This document shows positions 1 through 7,188 of a stretch of DNA of 8,827 nucleotides, in pieces. Source of the stretch: Rhodospirillaceae bacterium (lineage in GTDB: Bacteria > Pseudomonadota > Alphaproteobacteria > SP197). The stretch lies in the NCBI GenBank assembly GCA_018700655.1, contig JABIUG010000267.1:1-8827 (forward strand). Direction: 5' to 3'. The notes beneath the pieces were generated by a model. That model did not search any database. It was not told the origin of the DNA and worked only from the letters and a program-made list of their open reading frames with translations. The first letter of the stretch is position 1. Each line of letters begins with the position of its first letter. A program made the position numbers and the translations under genes.

Positions 1-20
1 AGGTCAAAGATAAGACTGCC

Positions 21-1184
21 CTATGCATTGTTTCCACCCAGACATTCCAGGACGGCCCTGGCAGCCAGGCGTGACGGCGATTCCCCGGAATCACTGAGTT
101 CGCTTATGACTCCTTTCATCGCAACGCGTTGTTTCTGGGCAGCATCAGGGTCGGTGAGCAGACCTTCGAGCGCTGCGACCAGGCTGTCCCTGTGGCAGTA
201 CTCCTGCAACAATTCAGGCGTGACTTGCCGGTCGGCGATCAGATTGACCAGGGATACGAACCGGACCCTGATCATCCAGCGGACAATGGCTACTGTGAGC
301 GGATTTGCACGGAAAGCAATGACATGCGGGGTGCCTGCCGCCGCGAGGTCGAGCGCGACGGTGCCGGACACAGCGATCGCTGCATCGGCTGCTGCCATGG
401 CAGCACGGCGTTCGTCGCCATCGCCTTCCATGACGACAACCGGAACCTTCCAGTCCAGCGTTTGCTGTTTCACCGTTTCGGCGACATTTGCCACGGTCGG
501 TATCACGACGGCGAGACCGTCGTGGCGCAAGGCAAGGTTTTCGACGACGTCCCTGAAGAGCGGAAGGTGTCGGCGCACTTCACTTTTGCGGCTGCCCGGC
601 AGAACCGCGAGCAAGGGCCCTGTTCTGTCTGCGAGTGATCGTTTGCGCCATGTGTCGGTCTGGGCCGGATCGATCTTGTGTTCTGCAATGGGGTGGCCGA
701 CAAACACGGCGTCCTGCCCGACTGCATCCCAGAAGGGTTTTTCAAACGGAAAGAGCAGCAGCACACGATCGACAACCGTTGCGACCTTGGCCGCACGCCA
801 GGGTTTCCAAGCCCATACGGTGGGGCCGACATAGTGAATGACCGGAAAACTCGCCGGATGCAGGCCTCTGGTGATCCGGTACGAAAAGTCCTGGGCGTCG
901 ATGGTCACGACAGCATCGGGCTCCATCGTCTGGATCGCAGTGATGGTTTCCCGTATCCGGCGCAGCACTTTGGCCAGGCGCGGCAAAACCTCGACAAGGC
1001 CCATGATGGCAAGGTCGGACATCGGAAACAGGGACTTCAGGCCACGGGCTTCCATCTCTGGTCCACCAATTCCGGCAAAGCGAATGTCGCCACCGGTTTC
1101 CTGGCTCAGGGCATCCATCAGTGAGGCGCCGAGTGCGTCACCGGAGGGCTCGCCGGCCACGAGGAAAATCAGTGGCGACGCCAT
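21..1184 (-). CDS. lpxB: Lipid-A-disaccharide synthase LpxB
   Basis: This 387-residue protein is a GT-B fold glycosyltransferase (family GT19). It joins UDP-2,3-diacylglucosamine to 2,3-diacylglucosamine-1-phosphate (lipid X), giving the lipid A disaccharide and UDP at the inner face of the inner membrane. Visible motifs are GEPSGD at 11-16 (Glu12 matches E. coli Glu15), GIGGPEM at 38-44, the DAQDF segment at 96-100, VWAWKPWR at 123-130 in the membrane-associated region, LPGSRKSEV at 195-203 (Arg199 matches E. coli Arg201), SGTVALDLA at 273-281 and SLVNLIA at 311-317. Length is normal for the family (about 380). The ATG lies 5 nt after the lpxI TAA, with only a weak purine-rich stretch (AAGAG) ahead of it, so coupling to lpxI is likely. 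It is the last gene seen in the cluster and ends in TAG 20 nt from the window edge. Asp279 stands where the family usually has Glu; otherwise the protein looks intact. Confidence 0.97.
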   Translation of the reverse strand: MASPLIFLVAGEPSGDALGASLMDALSQETGGDIRFAGIGGPEMEARGLKSLFPMSDLAIMGLVEVLPRLAKVLRRIRETITAIQTMEPDAVVTIDAQDFSYRITRGLHPASFPVIHYVGPTVWAWKPWRAAKVATVVDRVLLLFPFEKPFWDAVGQDAVFVGHPIAEHKIDPAQTDTWRKRSLADRTGPLLAVLPGSRKSEVRRHLPLFRDVVENLALRHDGLAVVIPTVANVAETVKQQTLDWKVPVVVMEGDGDERRAAMAAADAAIAVSGTVALDLAAAGTPHVIAFRANPLTVAIVRWMIRVRFVSLVNLIADRQVTPELLQEYCHRDSLVAALEGLLTDPDAAQKQRVAMKGVISELSDSGESPSRLAARAVLECLGGNNA

Positions 1185-1189
1185 GGCTC

Positions 1190-2014
1190 TTAACCGCCCG
1201 CCGTCGACCAGCCTTCAAGAAAGAGGCCAGCGCTGTCAGCTTGATCGATCACCTTGTCACGTTCGACAATCAGACACATACCAGCCTCCACGGCGATCCC
1301 GGCAAAACCACCCTGTGCACAGGTGGCAATTGTTCCAGGCCCTATGGTGGGCAGGTCAATACGGTGCTCCTGCCCCGGCTTCGACATTTTGATCAGGACA
1401 GGCCCCGGCCCCTCGAAGCGCAGGTCAGCCGTGCGTGTTATCAGGCCGTCGGTGCCCTCAAGCGCCTCGATCCCCAGAACCACGCCGTTCTGAACCACGA
1501 CCGCCTGCCCGACATCGGCCCGGCCCAACGCAAGCAGGACTTCTACACCTCGCTCAATATCGGCGAGAACCCGTTCATCCGGGCGAGCTTTGGCGAGGCG
1601 ACCAATTCCAGCCAGAAGCCCGCCGGCGATATCCTGGGCAGCGATTACCTTGAAACCCTCTTCTTCCTCCAGCGCAGCGACGATCGCGCCCAAAAGGCCG
1701 TCATCGCCGCCTTTGAACACGCCCTTTGCGAGGAAACGGACGGCCCTGGCATCGGGCATCAACGACGTCAGCGAGGGACGTCGCACCGGGCCGGCAAGGA
1801 CGACTTCTTCGACACCTTCCTCGCGGAGCTTCTCGATTGCGCTGCTGGCAGCGCCCATGCGGATCCAGGCATGGGTAAATTCCTTTACGACTGCGGGGTC
1901 TGCCTGGCCCTCGACCGCAAGAACAAAGACCTCACGGCCCTGCTCCTGGGCACATTGCGCGAGATATCCCGGCAATACGCCGCCGCCGGCGACAATGCCG
2001 AGCTTAGGCAGCAT
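1190..2014 (-). CDS. lpxI: UDP-2,3-diacylglucosamine diphosphatase LpxI
   Basis: LpxI hydrolyses UDP-2,3-diacylglucosamine to lipid X and UMP. It is the functional substitute for LpxH in most Alphaproteobacteria and is unrelated to LpxH in sequence. From the ATG chosen here the protein has 274 residues. It opens with LPKLGIVAGGGVLP at 2-15, the glycine-rich start of the N-terminal domain. Further on are KGVFKGGDDGLL (about 97-108), the QAVVVQNGVVLGIEALEGTDG stretch (about 170-190), and the C-terminal RIDLPTIGPGT motif (about 218-228). Asp220 in that motif is the probable counterpart of the important Asp225 of Caulobacter LpxI (my alignment from memory). An in-frame GTG at 2041 would add nine residues and overlap lpxA by 38 nt instead of 11. 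I prefer the ATG at 2014 because the family fold begins just after it and the overlap is shorter. Its position between lpxA and lpxB supports the call, as the product feeds LpxB directly. Confidence 0.93.
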   Translation of the reverse strand: MLPKLGIVAGGGVLPGYLAQCAQEQGREVFVLAVEGQADPAVVKEFTHAWIRMGAASSAIEKLREEGVEEVVLAGPVRRPSLTSLMPDARAVRFLAKGVFKGGDDGLLGAIVAALEEEEGFKVIAAQDIAGGLLAGIGRLAKARPDERVLADIERGVEVLLALGRADVGQAVVVQNGVVLGIEALEGTDGLITRTADLRFEGPGPVLIKMSKPGQEHRIDLPTIGPGTIATCAQGGFAGIAVEAGMCLIVERDKVIDQADSAGLFLEGWSTAGG

Positions 2015-2804
2015 GCCCGTCTTTGGGCTGGCAGACGCCACGAGAACTTTCGGCCTGCATGAATCTCAGAATCACCTCGACGGGAGGACAAACGCCAAAC
2101 ACGTCATCAACGTCGGTCATGCGCTCGCTCATCGTGCCTTCATCGGCAAACAGCAGCCGGTAGGCATTACGCAAGGTATGGATGTCATCGCGATCAAAAC
2201 CGTGTCGTTTCAAGCCGACCAGATTCAAGCCCTGCAGGTAGGCGCGGTCACCGGTGACAGAACCGAACGGAATGACATCCTGCTCCACGCCCGACAAACC
2301 GCCGACAATGGCGTGGCGCCCGATCCTGACGTACTGGTGAATTGCAGCAAGCCCGCCGATGATTGCGTATTCCTCAACAATGACGTGACCGGCCAGTCCC
2401 GCATTGTTGGCCATGATCACGGACTTGCCGACCTGGCAATCGTGGGCGACATGGGTGCCTACCATGAAGAGGCAGTCGTCTCCGACACTGGTCAACAAAC
2501 CACCGCCTTCTGTGCCTGGGTTCATCGTGACGTGTTCGCGGATCGTACAGTTCTTGCCGATGACGAGTTTCGATCGTTCGCCGGAATACTTGAGGTCCTG
2601 GGGCTCGAGCCCGAGCGAGGCGAACGGAAACACCCTGCAGCCATCTCCCAGCGTCGTGTCGCCACCAATCACGACATGCGACATCAACTCCACGCCAGCA
2701 CCCAATGTCACTTCGGCGCCCACAATGCTGTATGGCCCGATCGAGACGTCATCGGCGATCGATGCCGAGGCATCAACAATTGCGGTTGGATGAATGTCTG
2801 ACAT
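2004..2804 (-). CDS. lpxA: UDP-N-acetylglucosamine O-acyltransferase LpxA
   Basis: LpxA transfers a (3R)-3-hydroxyacyl chain from ACP to the 3-OH of UDP-GlcNAc, the first committed and reversible step of lipid A synthesis. The 266 residues match the family length (E. coli 262). Residues 1 to about 185 are left-handed beta-helix hexapeptide repeats, starting IHPTAIV at 4-10. The catalytic histidine is His121 in GTHVAHDC (E. coli His125), with His118 matching E. coli His122. Other family signatures are NNAGLAGH at 133-140, HQYVRIG at 156-162 and GLKRHGF at 197-203, which leads into the C-terminal helical domain. Gly169 occupies the hydrocarbon-ruler position (E. coli Gly173), predicting a long acyl chain. 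The ATG follows fabZ by 9 nt (ACTCTTTAA) with no Shine-Dalgarno sequence, so translation probably depends on ribosomes finishing fabZ. The 3' end overlaps lpxI. Confidence 0.97.
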   Translation of the reverse strand: MSDIHPTAIVDASASIADDVSIGPYSIVGAEVTLGAGVELMSHVVIGGDTTLGDGCRVFPFASLGLEPQDLKYSGERSKLVIGKNCTIREHVTMNPGTEGGGLLTSVGDDCLFMVGTHVAHDCQVGKSVIMANNAGLAGHVIVEEYAIIGGLAAIHQYVRIGRHAIVGGLSGVEQDVIPFGSVTGDRAYLQGLNLVGLKRHGFDRDDIHTLRNAYRLLFADEGTMSERMTDVDDVFGVCPPVEVILRFMQAESSRGVCQPKDGHAA

Positions 2805-2813
2805 TTAAAGAGT

Positions 2814-3302
2814 TCAGTGATCCATGATCATGGCGGAATAGTTGGCATCTGCGACGGTCTTGCCATCGACCTTGACGACCGAACGGAATTTCCAGACTGC
2901 GCTGCGCCTCTGTTCTTTCTCGACATGAACCATCATGACGTCGCCAGGCGTGACAGGCTTGCGGAACCTCGCGCGGTCGATGCCCATGAAATATACCAGC
3001 TTGCCTTCGAATTCCTTGCCTAGGGTCTCAACGACAAGAACCGCGGATGTCTGGGCCATCGCCTCGATGATCAGGACACCAGGCATGATCGGATGATTGG
3101 GAAAATGTCCCTGGAACTGCGGTTCGTTGATCGAGACGTTCTTGACCCCGGTCGCGCTTTCGCCGACGACGAGATCAATCACCCTGTCGATCATCAACAT
3201 GGGATAGCGATGTGGAATCAATTCCATCACGCGCTCGATATTGACCACGTCGACTGTTCGCTCAGCCTGTTCCTCAGCCTTCGTTACAACTTCTTCATTC
3301 AT
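2814..3302 (-). CDS. fabZ: 3-hydroxyacyl-ACP dehydratase FabZ
   Basis: FabZ is a hot-dog fold dehydratase that converts (3R)-3-hydroxyacyl-ACP to trans-2-enoyl-ACP in type II fatty acid elongation. The 162-residue protein shows IPHRYPMLMIDRV at 29-41, the active-site GHFPNHPIMPGVL at 65-77 with catalytic His66 (E. coli His54), and EAMAQ at 80-84 with catalytic Glu80 (E. coli Glu68). Both residues are shifted by the same 12 positions, so the core has no insertion or deletion there; the difference is a charged N-terminal extension of about 12 residues rich in Glu and Lys. The presence of FabZ inside a lipid A cluster makes metabolic sense: its substrate is also the acyl donor for LpxA and LpxD. 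The start ATG overlaps the lpxD stop in an ATGA, and there is no strong Shine-Dalgarno sequence, which points to coupling. FabA is excluded by motif and context. Confidence 0.96.
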   Translation of the reverse strand: MNEEVVTKAEEQAERTVDVVNIERVMELIPHRYPMLMIDRVIDLVVGESATGVKNVSINEPQFQGHFPNHPIMPGVLIIEAMAQTSAVLVVETLGKEFEGKLVYFMGIDRARFRKPVTPGDVMMVHVEKEQRRSAVWKFRSVVKVDGKTVADANYSAMIMDH

Positions 3303-4324
3303 GTTCGTTTGCTCTGCTTCAACAGCCGACGGATTGCTGCTTGCTGTCGCCAGAAATCCTTGATCGGGATTGCTGGTTGACCAAGGTATGTGCCGCCGGC
3401 TTCAAGGTCGGTTGCTGCACCCGAGAGTGCTCCAATCTTCGCGCCCGTGCCGATCTTGATATGATTGGCAACCCCCGACTTGCCGCCAATCATTGCATAA
3501 TCGCCAACCTGCGAGCTGCCTGCCAGTCCTACCTGACCAGCAAGGATAGCCCCACGGCCGACCTTCACGTTATGGGCGATCTGTACCTGGTTATCAATCA
3601 TCGCCCCATCGCTGATTTCGGTATCGCCGGCGGTTCCGCGGTCGACCGTGGTGTTGGCTCCGATCTCGACATCGTTGCCAATCAGAACGCGCCCTGTGTG
3701 AGGAATACGCACCGCACCCTTCGGGCCAACGGCAAAACCGAAACCCTGGGTTCCGACACGAACGCCTGTGTCGATCCAGACACGGTCGCCAATCAGGCAG
3801 TACATCAAGGTTGCGCCGGCTCCGACGTGGCAATCGTCGCCCAGGCGGATGTTCTCGTAAAGCACCGCTCCGGCTGCGACATGGCAGCGTTTTCCCAATT
3901 GGACGCCAGCGGAAATGACAACGCCATGTTCAATGCGGGCACCCTCTCCGATTACGGCGGAAGGGTCGATATGGGCTGTGTCGGATACGCCCGGCTCGGG
4001 AGCCGATGACGGATAGAACATACGGGTCGCAAGCGCGAGTGCCAGATACGGCTGATCGCAAACCAGCGGCGTCATGCTTGCCGGCGCGCGGTCCGCCAGG
4101 CCCGGTTCTACGAAACAGGCCCCGGCCCGGCTGACCTCGAAGGCTTCAAGATACTTCTTGTTGTCGAGAAAACTGATGTCGTCCGGGCCGGCAGTTTCCA
4201 GGGGCGCGACATCGACAAAGGAACGTGCAGTGTCAGCGCCTTCGATTGGTGCGGCACCGGTACCTTCGGCAATGGTCGCCAGGTCGAAGGGACCAGCACG
4301 GGTAAAGAATTGGACATCTGTCAC
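3299..4324 (-). CDS. lpxD: UDP-3-O-acylglucosamine N-acyltransferase LpxD
   Basis: LpxD adds a second (3R)-3-hydroxyacyl chain from ACP to the 2-amino group of UDP-3-O-acyl-glucosamine, the third lipid A step after LpxC. The 341 residues match E. coli LpxD in length. Residues 1 to about 105 form the uridine-binding domain, with the aromatic pair Phe52 and Tyr58 in the FLDNKKY stretch aligning with E. coli Phe43 and Tyr49. Hexapeptide repeats run from about 112 to 310, from HIDPSAVIG onward. Catalytic His251 sits in QIAHNV (E. coli His239) and His288 aligns with E. coli His276. GTQGFGFA at 191-198 is a family signature. The C-terminal helix (about 321-341) is basic (RRLLKQSKR). Gly302 aligns with the E. 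coli acyl-ruler Met290. Translation starts at GTG, supported by AGGGAG 9 nt upstream; no better ATG exists in frame. The stop overlaps fabZ by 4 nt. Confidence 0.97.
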   Translation of the reverse strand: MTDVQFFTRAGPFDLATIAEGTGAAPIEGADTARSFVDVAPLETAGPDDISFLDNKKYLEAFEVSRAGACFVEPGLADRAPASMTPLVCDQPYLALALATRMFYPSSAPEPGVSDTAHIDPSAVIGEGARIEHGVVISAGVQLGKRCHVAAGAVLYENIRLGDDCHVGAGATLMYCLIGDRVWIDTGVRVGTQGFGFAVGPKGAVRIPHTGRVLIGNDVEIGANTTVDRGTAGDTEISDGAMIDNQVQIAHNVKVGRGAILAGQVGLAGSSQVGDYAMIGGKSGVANHIKIGTGAKIGALSGAATDLEAGGTYLGQPAIPIKDFWRQQAAIRRLLKQSKRT

Positions 4325-4333
4325 GATCCTGGG

Positions 4334-4339
4334 CTCCCT
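4334..4339 (-). promoter_or_regulatory. Shine-Dalgarno sequence of lpxD
   Basis: On the minus strand AGGGAG lies 9 nt upstream of the lpxD GTG and begins inside the skp TAG stop codon (4340-4338). It is the clearest ribosome binding site in the window and supports the unusual GTG start of lpxD. The neighbouring genes start with weak sites or stop-start overlaps, so lpxD may be the one lipid A gene here with fairly independent translation initiation. Confidence 0.7.
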
Positions 4340-4892
4340 AAGGCAAATCTAGGGTGAGTGAGGGCAAAACCTGGTTGAGCTCACCCAGGATTTCATCAGT
4401 CAGGTCAAGCTCCCGATTGGCGACCAGGTAACCCGAGCGCGGCAACACGACATCAATGCCGCGTTGTTCGACAAGGTTCTGGAGGATGGCGATGACATTC
4501 TCGCGCACGGTGGCGATCGCCTCGGCATAGGCCTGCTCCATGCCTTGCTGGCGTTCCCGGACCTCACGCTGGAGTGCGATGACTTCCTCTTCGAACTTTC
4601 GGCGTTCTTCGGCCAGAACCTCGGCGGCAAGGATCGCGGATTGATCGACCAACTGTCGCTCGCGGTCGCGCAGCGCGGTCTCCTTCTGGGAGATATCGTT
4701 GCCGAATGCTGATCTGGCCTGCTGTAGCTGACTTTCGATGGACTGGCCTGCGAGGGATTCCTGAAGCAGCCGCTGCACATCCACGACAGCAATGGTTGTG
4801 CCTTCCTGCGCATGAACGTCGCGTGCCAACGGCAATGAGCAGAGCAATGCGACGACGGCAAGCAGCGCAAGGCACGGGGATGAAAGTTTCAT
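4338..4892 (-). CDS. skp: Periplasmic chaperone Skp/OmpH family
   Basis: This 184-residue OmpH/Skp-family protein should be a trimeric periplasmic holdase that protects unfolded outer-membrane proteins on their way to BamA. It begins with a Sec signal peptide: a Lys at position 2, a hydrophobic core at about 8-22 and a probable cleavage after VHA at 26-28. The mature N-terminus carries the family strand IAVVDVQRLLQES at 34-46. Residues about 48-140 are strongly helical, rich in Glu, Gln, Arg and Ala (for example LAEERRKFEEEV at 93-104), and would form the coiled-coil tentacle. The closing IDVVLPRSGYLVAN (146-159) returns to the beta body, as is typical. Sequence conservation in the family is low, so the call rests on architecture plus position directly after bamA. 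Its ATG shares one base with the bamA TGA (TGATG). Confidence 0.92.
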   Translation of the reverse strand: MKLSSPCLALLAVVALLCSLPLARDVHAQEGTTIAVVDVQRLLQESLAGQSIESQLQQARSAFGNDISQKETALRDRERQLVDQSAILAAEVLAEERRKFEEEVIALQREVRERQQGMEQAYAEAIATVRENVIAILQNLVEQRGIDVVLPRSGYLVANRELDLTDEILGELNQVLPSLTLDLP

Positions 4893-7177
4893 CAGAATGC
4901 GGTTCCAAAGCTGAACCGGAAGAGCTCGGTCTTATCGAAGTCCTCTTCCAGGATTGCGCGGGCGACATCCAGCTGGATCGGGCCAAGGGGTGAGTTATAG
5001 GAGAGGCCGACGCCGACAGAGGCACGCACAGAGTTCACATCGGCGATGCTGGGACCCGTACTGTCGAGATCGAACAGGCTGCCAAAGTCGGTGAACACCC
5101 GGCCGAGCAAGCCAAGCTCACGCGGCAAGCCCAACGGCACGGTCAGTTCGGCCGTGCTGGTCCAGAAGACATTACCGCCCAGAGCGTCATCGGTTGACAG
5201 ATCACGCGGCCCCACGCCTGCCGGTTCGAAGCCGCGCAGACTTCCACCGCCAAGGAAGAAACGGTCGGCAATGCTGACATCCTCGCCGAAAATACCCTGG
5301 ATGACACCACCTTCAGCACGCAGGTTTCCGGTCCAATCGATAGCGAACGGATAGAAGTAGGACGCACCCATACGGTTGCGAATGTATTTTTCCGTGCCGC
5401 CGAATCCGGCGATATCCGTGCTCTGCTGCAGCAGATATCCGCTGGTTGGGTTCAAGGCGTCGTCGCGACGATCATAGTCGAGCTGTTCACCAAGGGACGA
5501 TGTGACCGAGGTGCCTTCCTGCTCAAGCACAAAGATCGATGCTCCGGCCCCGATGTCTTCAATCGTTACCGATTGGAGCGTGTAGAAGACGGTTTGACGC
5601 AGGTGTTCGGTGATCGCATAGGACATGCGCAGGACGCCGCCGATGTTTTCCTGTTCGAATGACGACTCATCCTGCAGATCAAGTCGGCGACGGAAAAGGT
5701 CGAATCCGACCGCGAGATCACGATTGAGGAAATAGGGCTCCGTGAAGCTGAGGTCGATGTTCTGGCGACGTCCTGACAATGCCAGATCCAGAGAGAGTCG
5801 CTGACCGTTACCCAGCAGGTTGCGCTCCCGGATCGAGATATTGAAAAGAACACTGTCGAACGTCGAGAAACCTGCACCGATGGAGAGCTCACCTGTCGAC
5901 TTCTCTTCAACTTCCACAGCAATAATCGTGGTGTCGGGCTGTGATCCGGGGCTGCGTGAGATCGTGATATTGTTGAAGAAGTCGAGTGCGCGGATGCGTT
6001 GCTCGGAACGCTGCAAACGAGCGAGATTGAAGGCGTCCCCCTCGGCCAGCTTGAATTCGCGACGTATGACCTCATCGGCCGTGCGAATGTTTCCAAAGAC
6101 ATCAATTCGCTCGATGTAGAGCGGGTCGGCCCGGGATATCTGGTAGTCGAGGTCTATCTTCAGGGTCTCCCGGTCGCGTTCCGCACGAGGCCTGACATTC
6201 ACGAATGCAAAGCCCTGGTCGCCAAGGGCAAGGGTGACTTCCTGCGTGACCTCTTCGACTTCTTCGGCGTCGTACCAATCGCCTGGATCGGTATAGATCA
6301 TGTCTTCGACCATGGCGGGATCAACGCCGACCAGTGTGCTGGAGACGATAACCTCGCCGAACTCGTAACGCGGCCCTTCTTCGATCGTAAATGTGATGAA
6401 GAATTCGCGCCGGTCCGCGGTCAGGTCGGCCACGACGGAGATCACACGGAAGTCGGCATAACCCTCAGAGAGATAGAATCGGCGTAGCAGTTCCTGATCG
6501 AATGCAAGGCGATCGGGGTCGTAGGTGTCGTCCTGCGAAAGAAAACGGAACCACGCGGTCTCCTTGCTCATGATACGTTGGCGCAGGCTTCCGTCGGAGA
6601 ACTCCGCGTTACCGATGAAGTTGATTTCACGCACGACCGTGGCATCGCCTTCGTCGATTTCGAAAACAAGATCGATACGGTTCTGCTCCTGCAGGATGAC
6701 CTTGGGCTCGACCGTCGCGTTGAAACGTCCGTCACGCCTGTAGAGTTCGAGAACGCGCGCGACGTCGCTCTGCACCTTGGTGCGTGTGTAAACCGTTCGG
6801 GGGCGAAGCTGGACTTCGGCTTCCAGCTCTTCGGAATCGAGTGACTGGTTTCCCTCGAAAGCGATGCGGTTGATGATCGGGTTTTCGACGACCTGCACGA
6901 CCAGTGCGGTACCTTCACGCCGGATCGTCACATCGGCAAACAGCCCGGTCGCAAAGAGGCTCTTGAGAGAGTCATCTATTTCACGGATTTCAAAGGGATC
7001 GCCGACACGAATGGTCATGTAGCTGGCGATGGTCTCTGGTTCGATACGCTGATTACCGCTGACGATCACCTGATCGATGACCGACTGCGCACGGCCGTCC
7101 ACGGCGCCAAAGGCCAGGGGCAGTGTGAGGCCCAGTGTGAGGCCCAGCGCGAGGCCCGCGCGTTTAAAACCGTTCAT
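4892..7177 (-). CDS. bamA: Outer membrane protein assembly factor BamA
   Basis: BamA is the Omp85-family core of the BAM complex, which folds and inserts beta-barrel proteins into the outer membrane. From the start chosen here it has 761 residues. A Sec signal peptide (basic FKR, then a Gly/Leu/Thr-rich core) probably ends after GRA at about 30. Five POTRA domains follow at about 32-99, 100-180, 181-267, 268-346 and 350-424, several with the usual I-x-x-I/V-x-F/V-x-GN opening (VIVSGN, IAFEGN, INFIGN, IDVFGN). The 16-strand barrel fills about 430-761. It carries the loop-6 RGF motif at 648-650 (GGGSLRGFEP) and ends FRFSFGTAF, with the terminal Phe typical of BAM substrates. An in-frame ATG at 7201, abutting the rseP stop, would add eight residues; I prefer 7177 because GGCGG lies 6 nt upstream and the positive n-region then sits at the start. 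The skp ATG overlaps its stop. Confidence 0.97.
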   Translation of the reverse strand: MNGFKRAGLALGLTLGLTLPLAFGAVDGRAQSVIDQVIVSGNQRIEPETIASYMTIRVGDPFEIREIDDSLKSLFATGLFADVTIRREGTALVVQVVENPIINRIAFEGNQSLDSEELEAEVQLRPRTVYTRTKVQSDVARVLELYRRDGRFNATVEPKVILQEQNRIDLVFEIDEGDATVVREINFIGNAEFSDGSLRQRIMSKETAWFRFLSQDDTYDPDRLAFDQELLRRFYLSEGYADFRVISVVADLTADRREFFITFTIEEGPRYEFGEVIVSSTLVGVDPAMVEDMIYTDPGDWYDAEEVEEVTQEVTLALGDQGFAFVNVRPRAERDRETLKIDLDYQISRADPLYIERIDVFGNIRTADEVIRREFKLAEGDAFNLARLQRSEQRIRALDFFNNITISRSPGSQPDTTIIAVEVEEKSTGELSIGAGFSTFDSVLFNISIRERNLLGNGQRLSLDLALSGRRQNIDLSFTEPYFLNRDLAVGFDLFRRRLDLQDESSFEQENIGGVLRMSYAITEHLRQTVFYTLQSVTIEDIGAGASIFVLEQEGTSVTSSLGEQLDYDRRDDALNPTSGYLLQQSTDIAGFGGTEKYIRNRMGASYFYPFAIDWTGNLRAEGGVIQGIFGEDVSIADRFFLGGGSLRGFEPAGVGPRDLSTDDALGGNVFWTSTAELTVPLGLPRELGLLGRVFTDFGSLFDLDSTGPSIADVNSVRASVGVGLSYNSPLGPIQLDVARAILEEDFDKTELFRFSFGTAF
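7121..7156 (-). repeat. 12-bp tandem repeat in bamA signal-peptide region
   Basis: Three adjacent 12-bp units are visible. On the plus strand two read cagtgtgaggcc identically, and the third reads cagcgcgaggcc with two changes. On the coding strand each unit specifies Gly-Leu-(Thr/Ala)-Leu, so the repeat encodes the hydrophobic core of the BamA signal peptide. A gain or loss of units would keep the reading frame and only lengthen or shorten that core by four residues. Confidence 0.85.
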
Positions 7178-7183
7178 GGAAAT

Positions 7184-7188
7184 CCGCC
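7184..7188 (-). promoter_or_regulatory. Candidate ribosome binding site deciding the bamA start
   Basis: GGCGG on the minus strand ends 6 nt before the ATG at 7177, a partial match to the anti-Shine-Dalgarno complement at good spacing. The alternative ATG at 7201 is preceded by GGTATCCTGA, with no comparable site. This is the main reason for preferring the downstream start. Confidence 0.4.

Noticed and set aside
1..20. Possible terminator after lpxB
   Set aside because: Only 20 nt remain and they show no hairpin or T-run on the minus strand, so nothing can be claimed.
145..210. RseP with one PDZ domain instead of two as a possible deletion (numbers are residues of RseP)
   Set aside because: One-PDZ RseP/MmpA homologues of about 380 residues are the usual alphaproteobacterial form, and both metal-binding motifs and all four membrane helices are present.
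1121..2062. Plus-strand open frame of 313 codons opposite lpxI
   Set aside because: LpxI motifs on the minus strand explain this stretch fully; the plus-strand product is low-complexity and Arg-rich at its start, with no family resemblance.
1590..2801. Long plus-strand open frame (403 codons) antisense to lpxA and lpxI
   Set aside because: It is a shadow of high-GC codon use on the other strand. The translation has no recognisable domain, is rich in Arg, Pro and Ser in part, and spans two well-supported genes.
4890..4906. GGAAC on the minus strand just before skp, like a sigma-E type -35 element
   Set aside because: No CGTT-like -10 element is found at about 16-17 nt downstream, and the motif would place transcription start inside skp. 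It is ordinary bamA 3' coding sequence.
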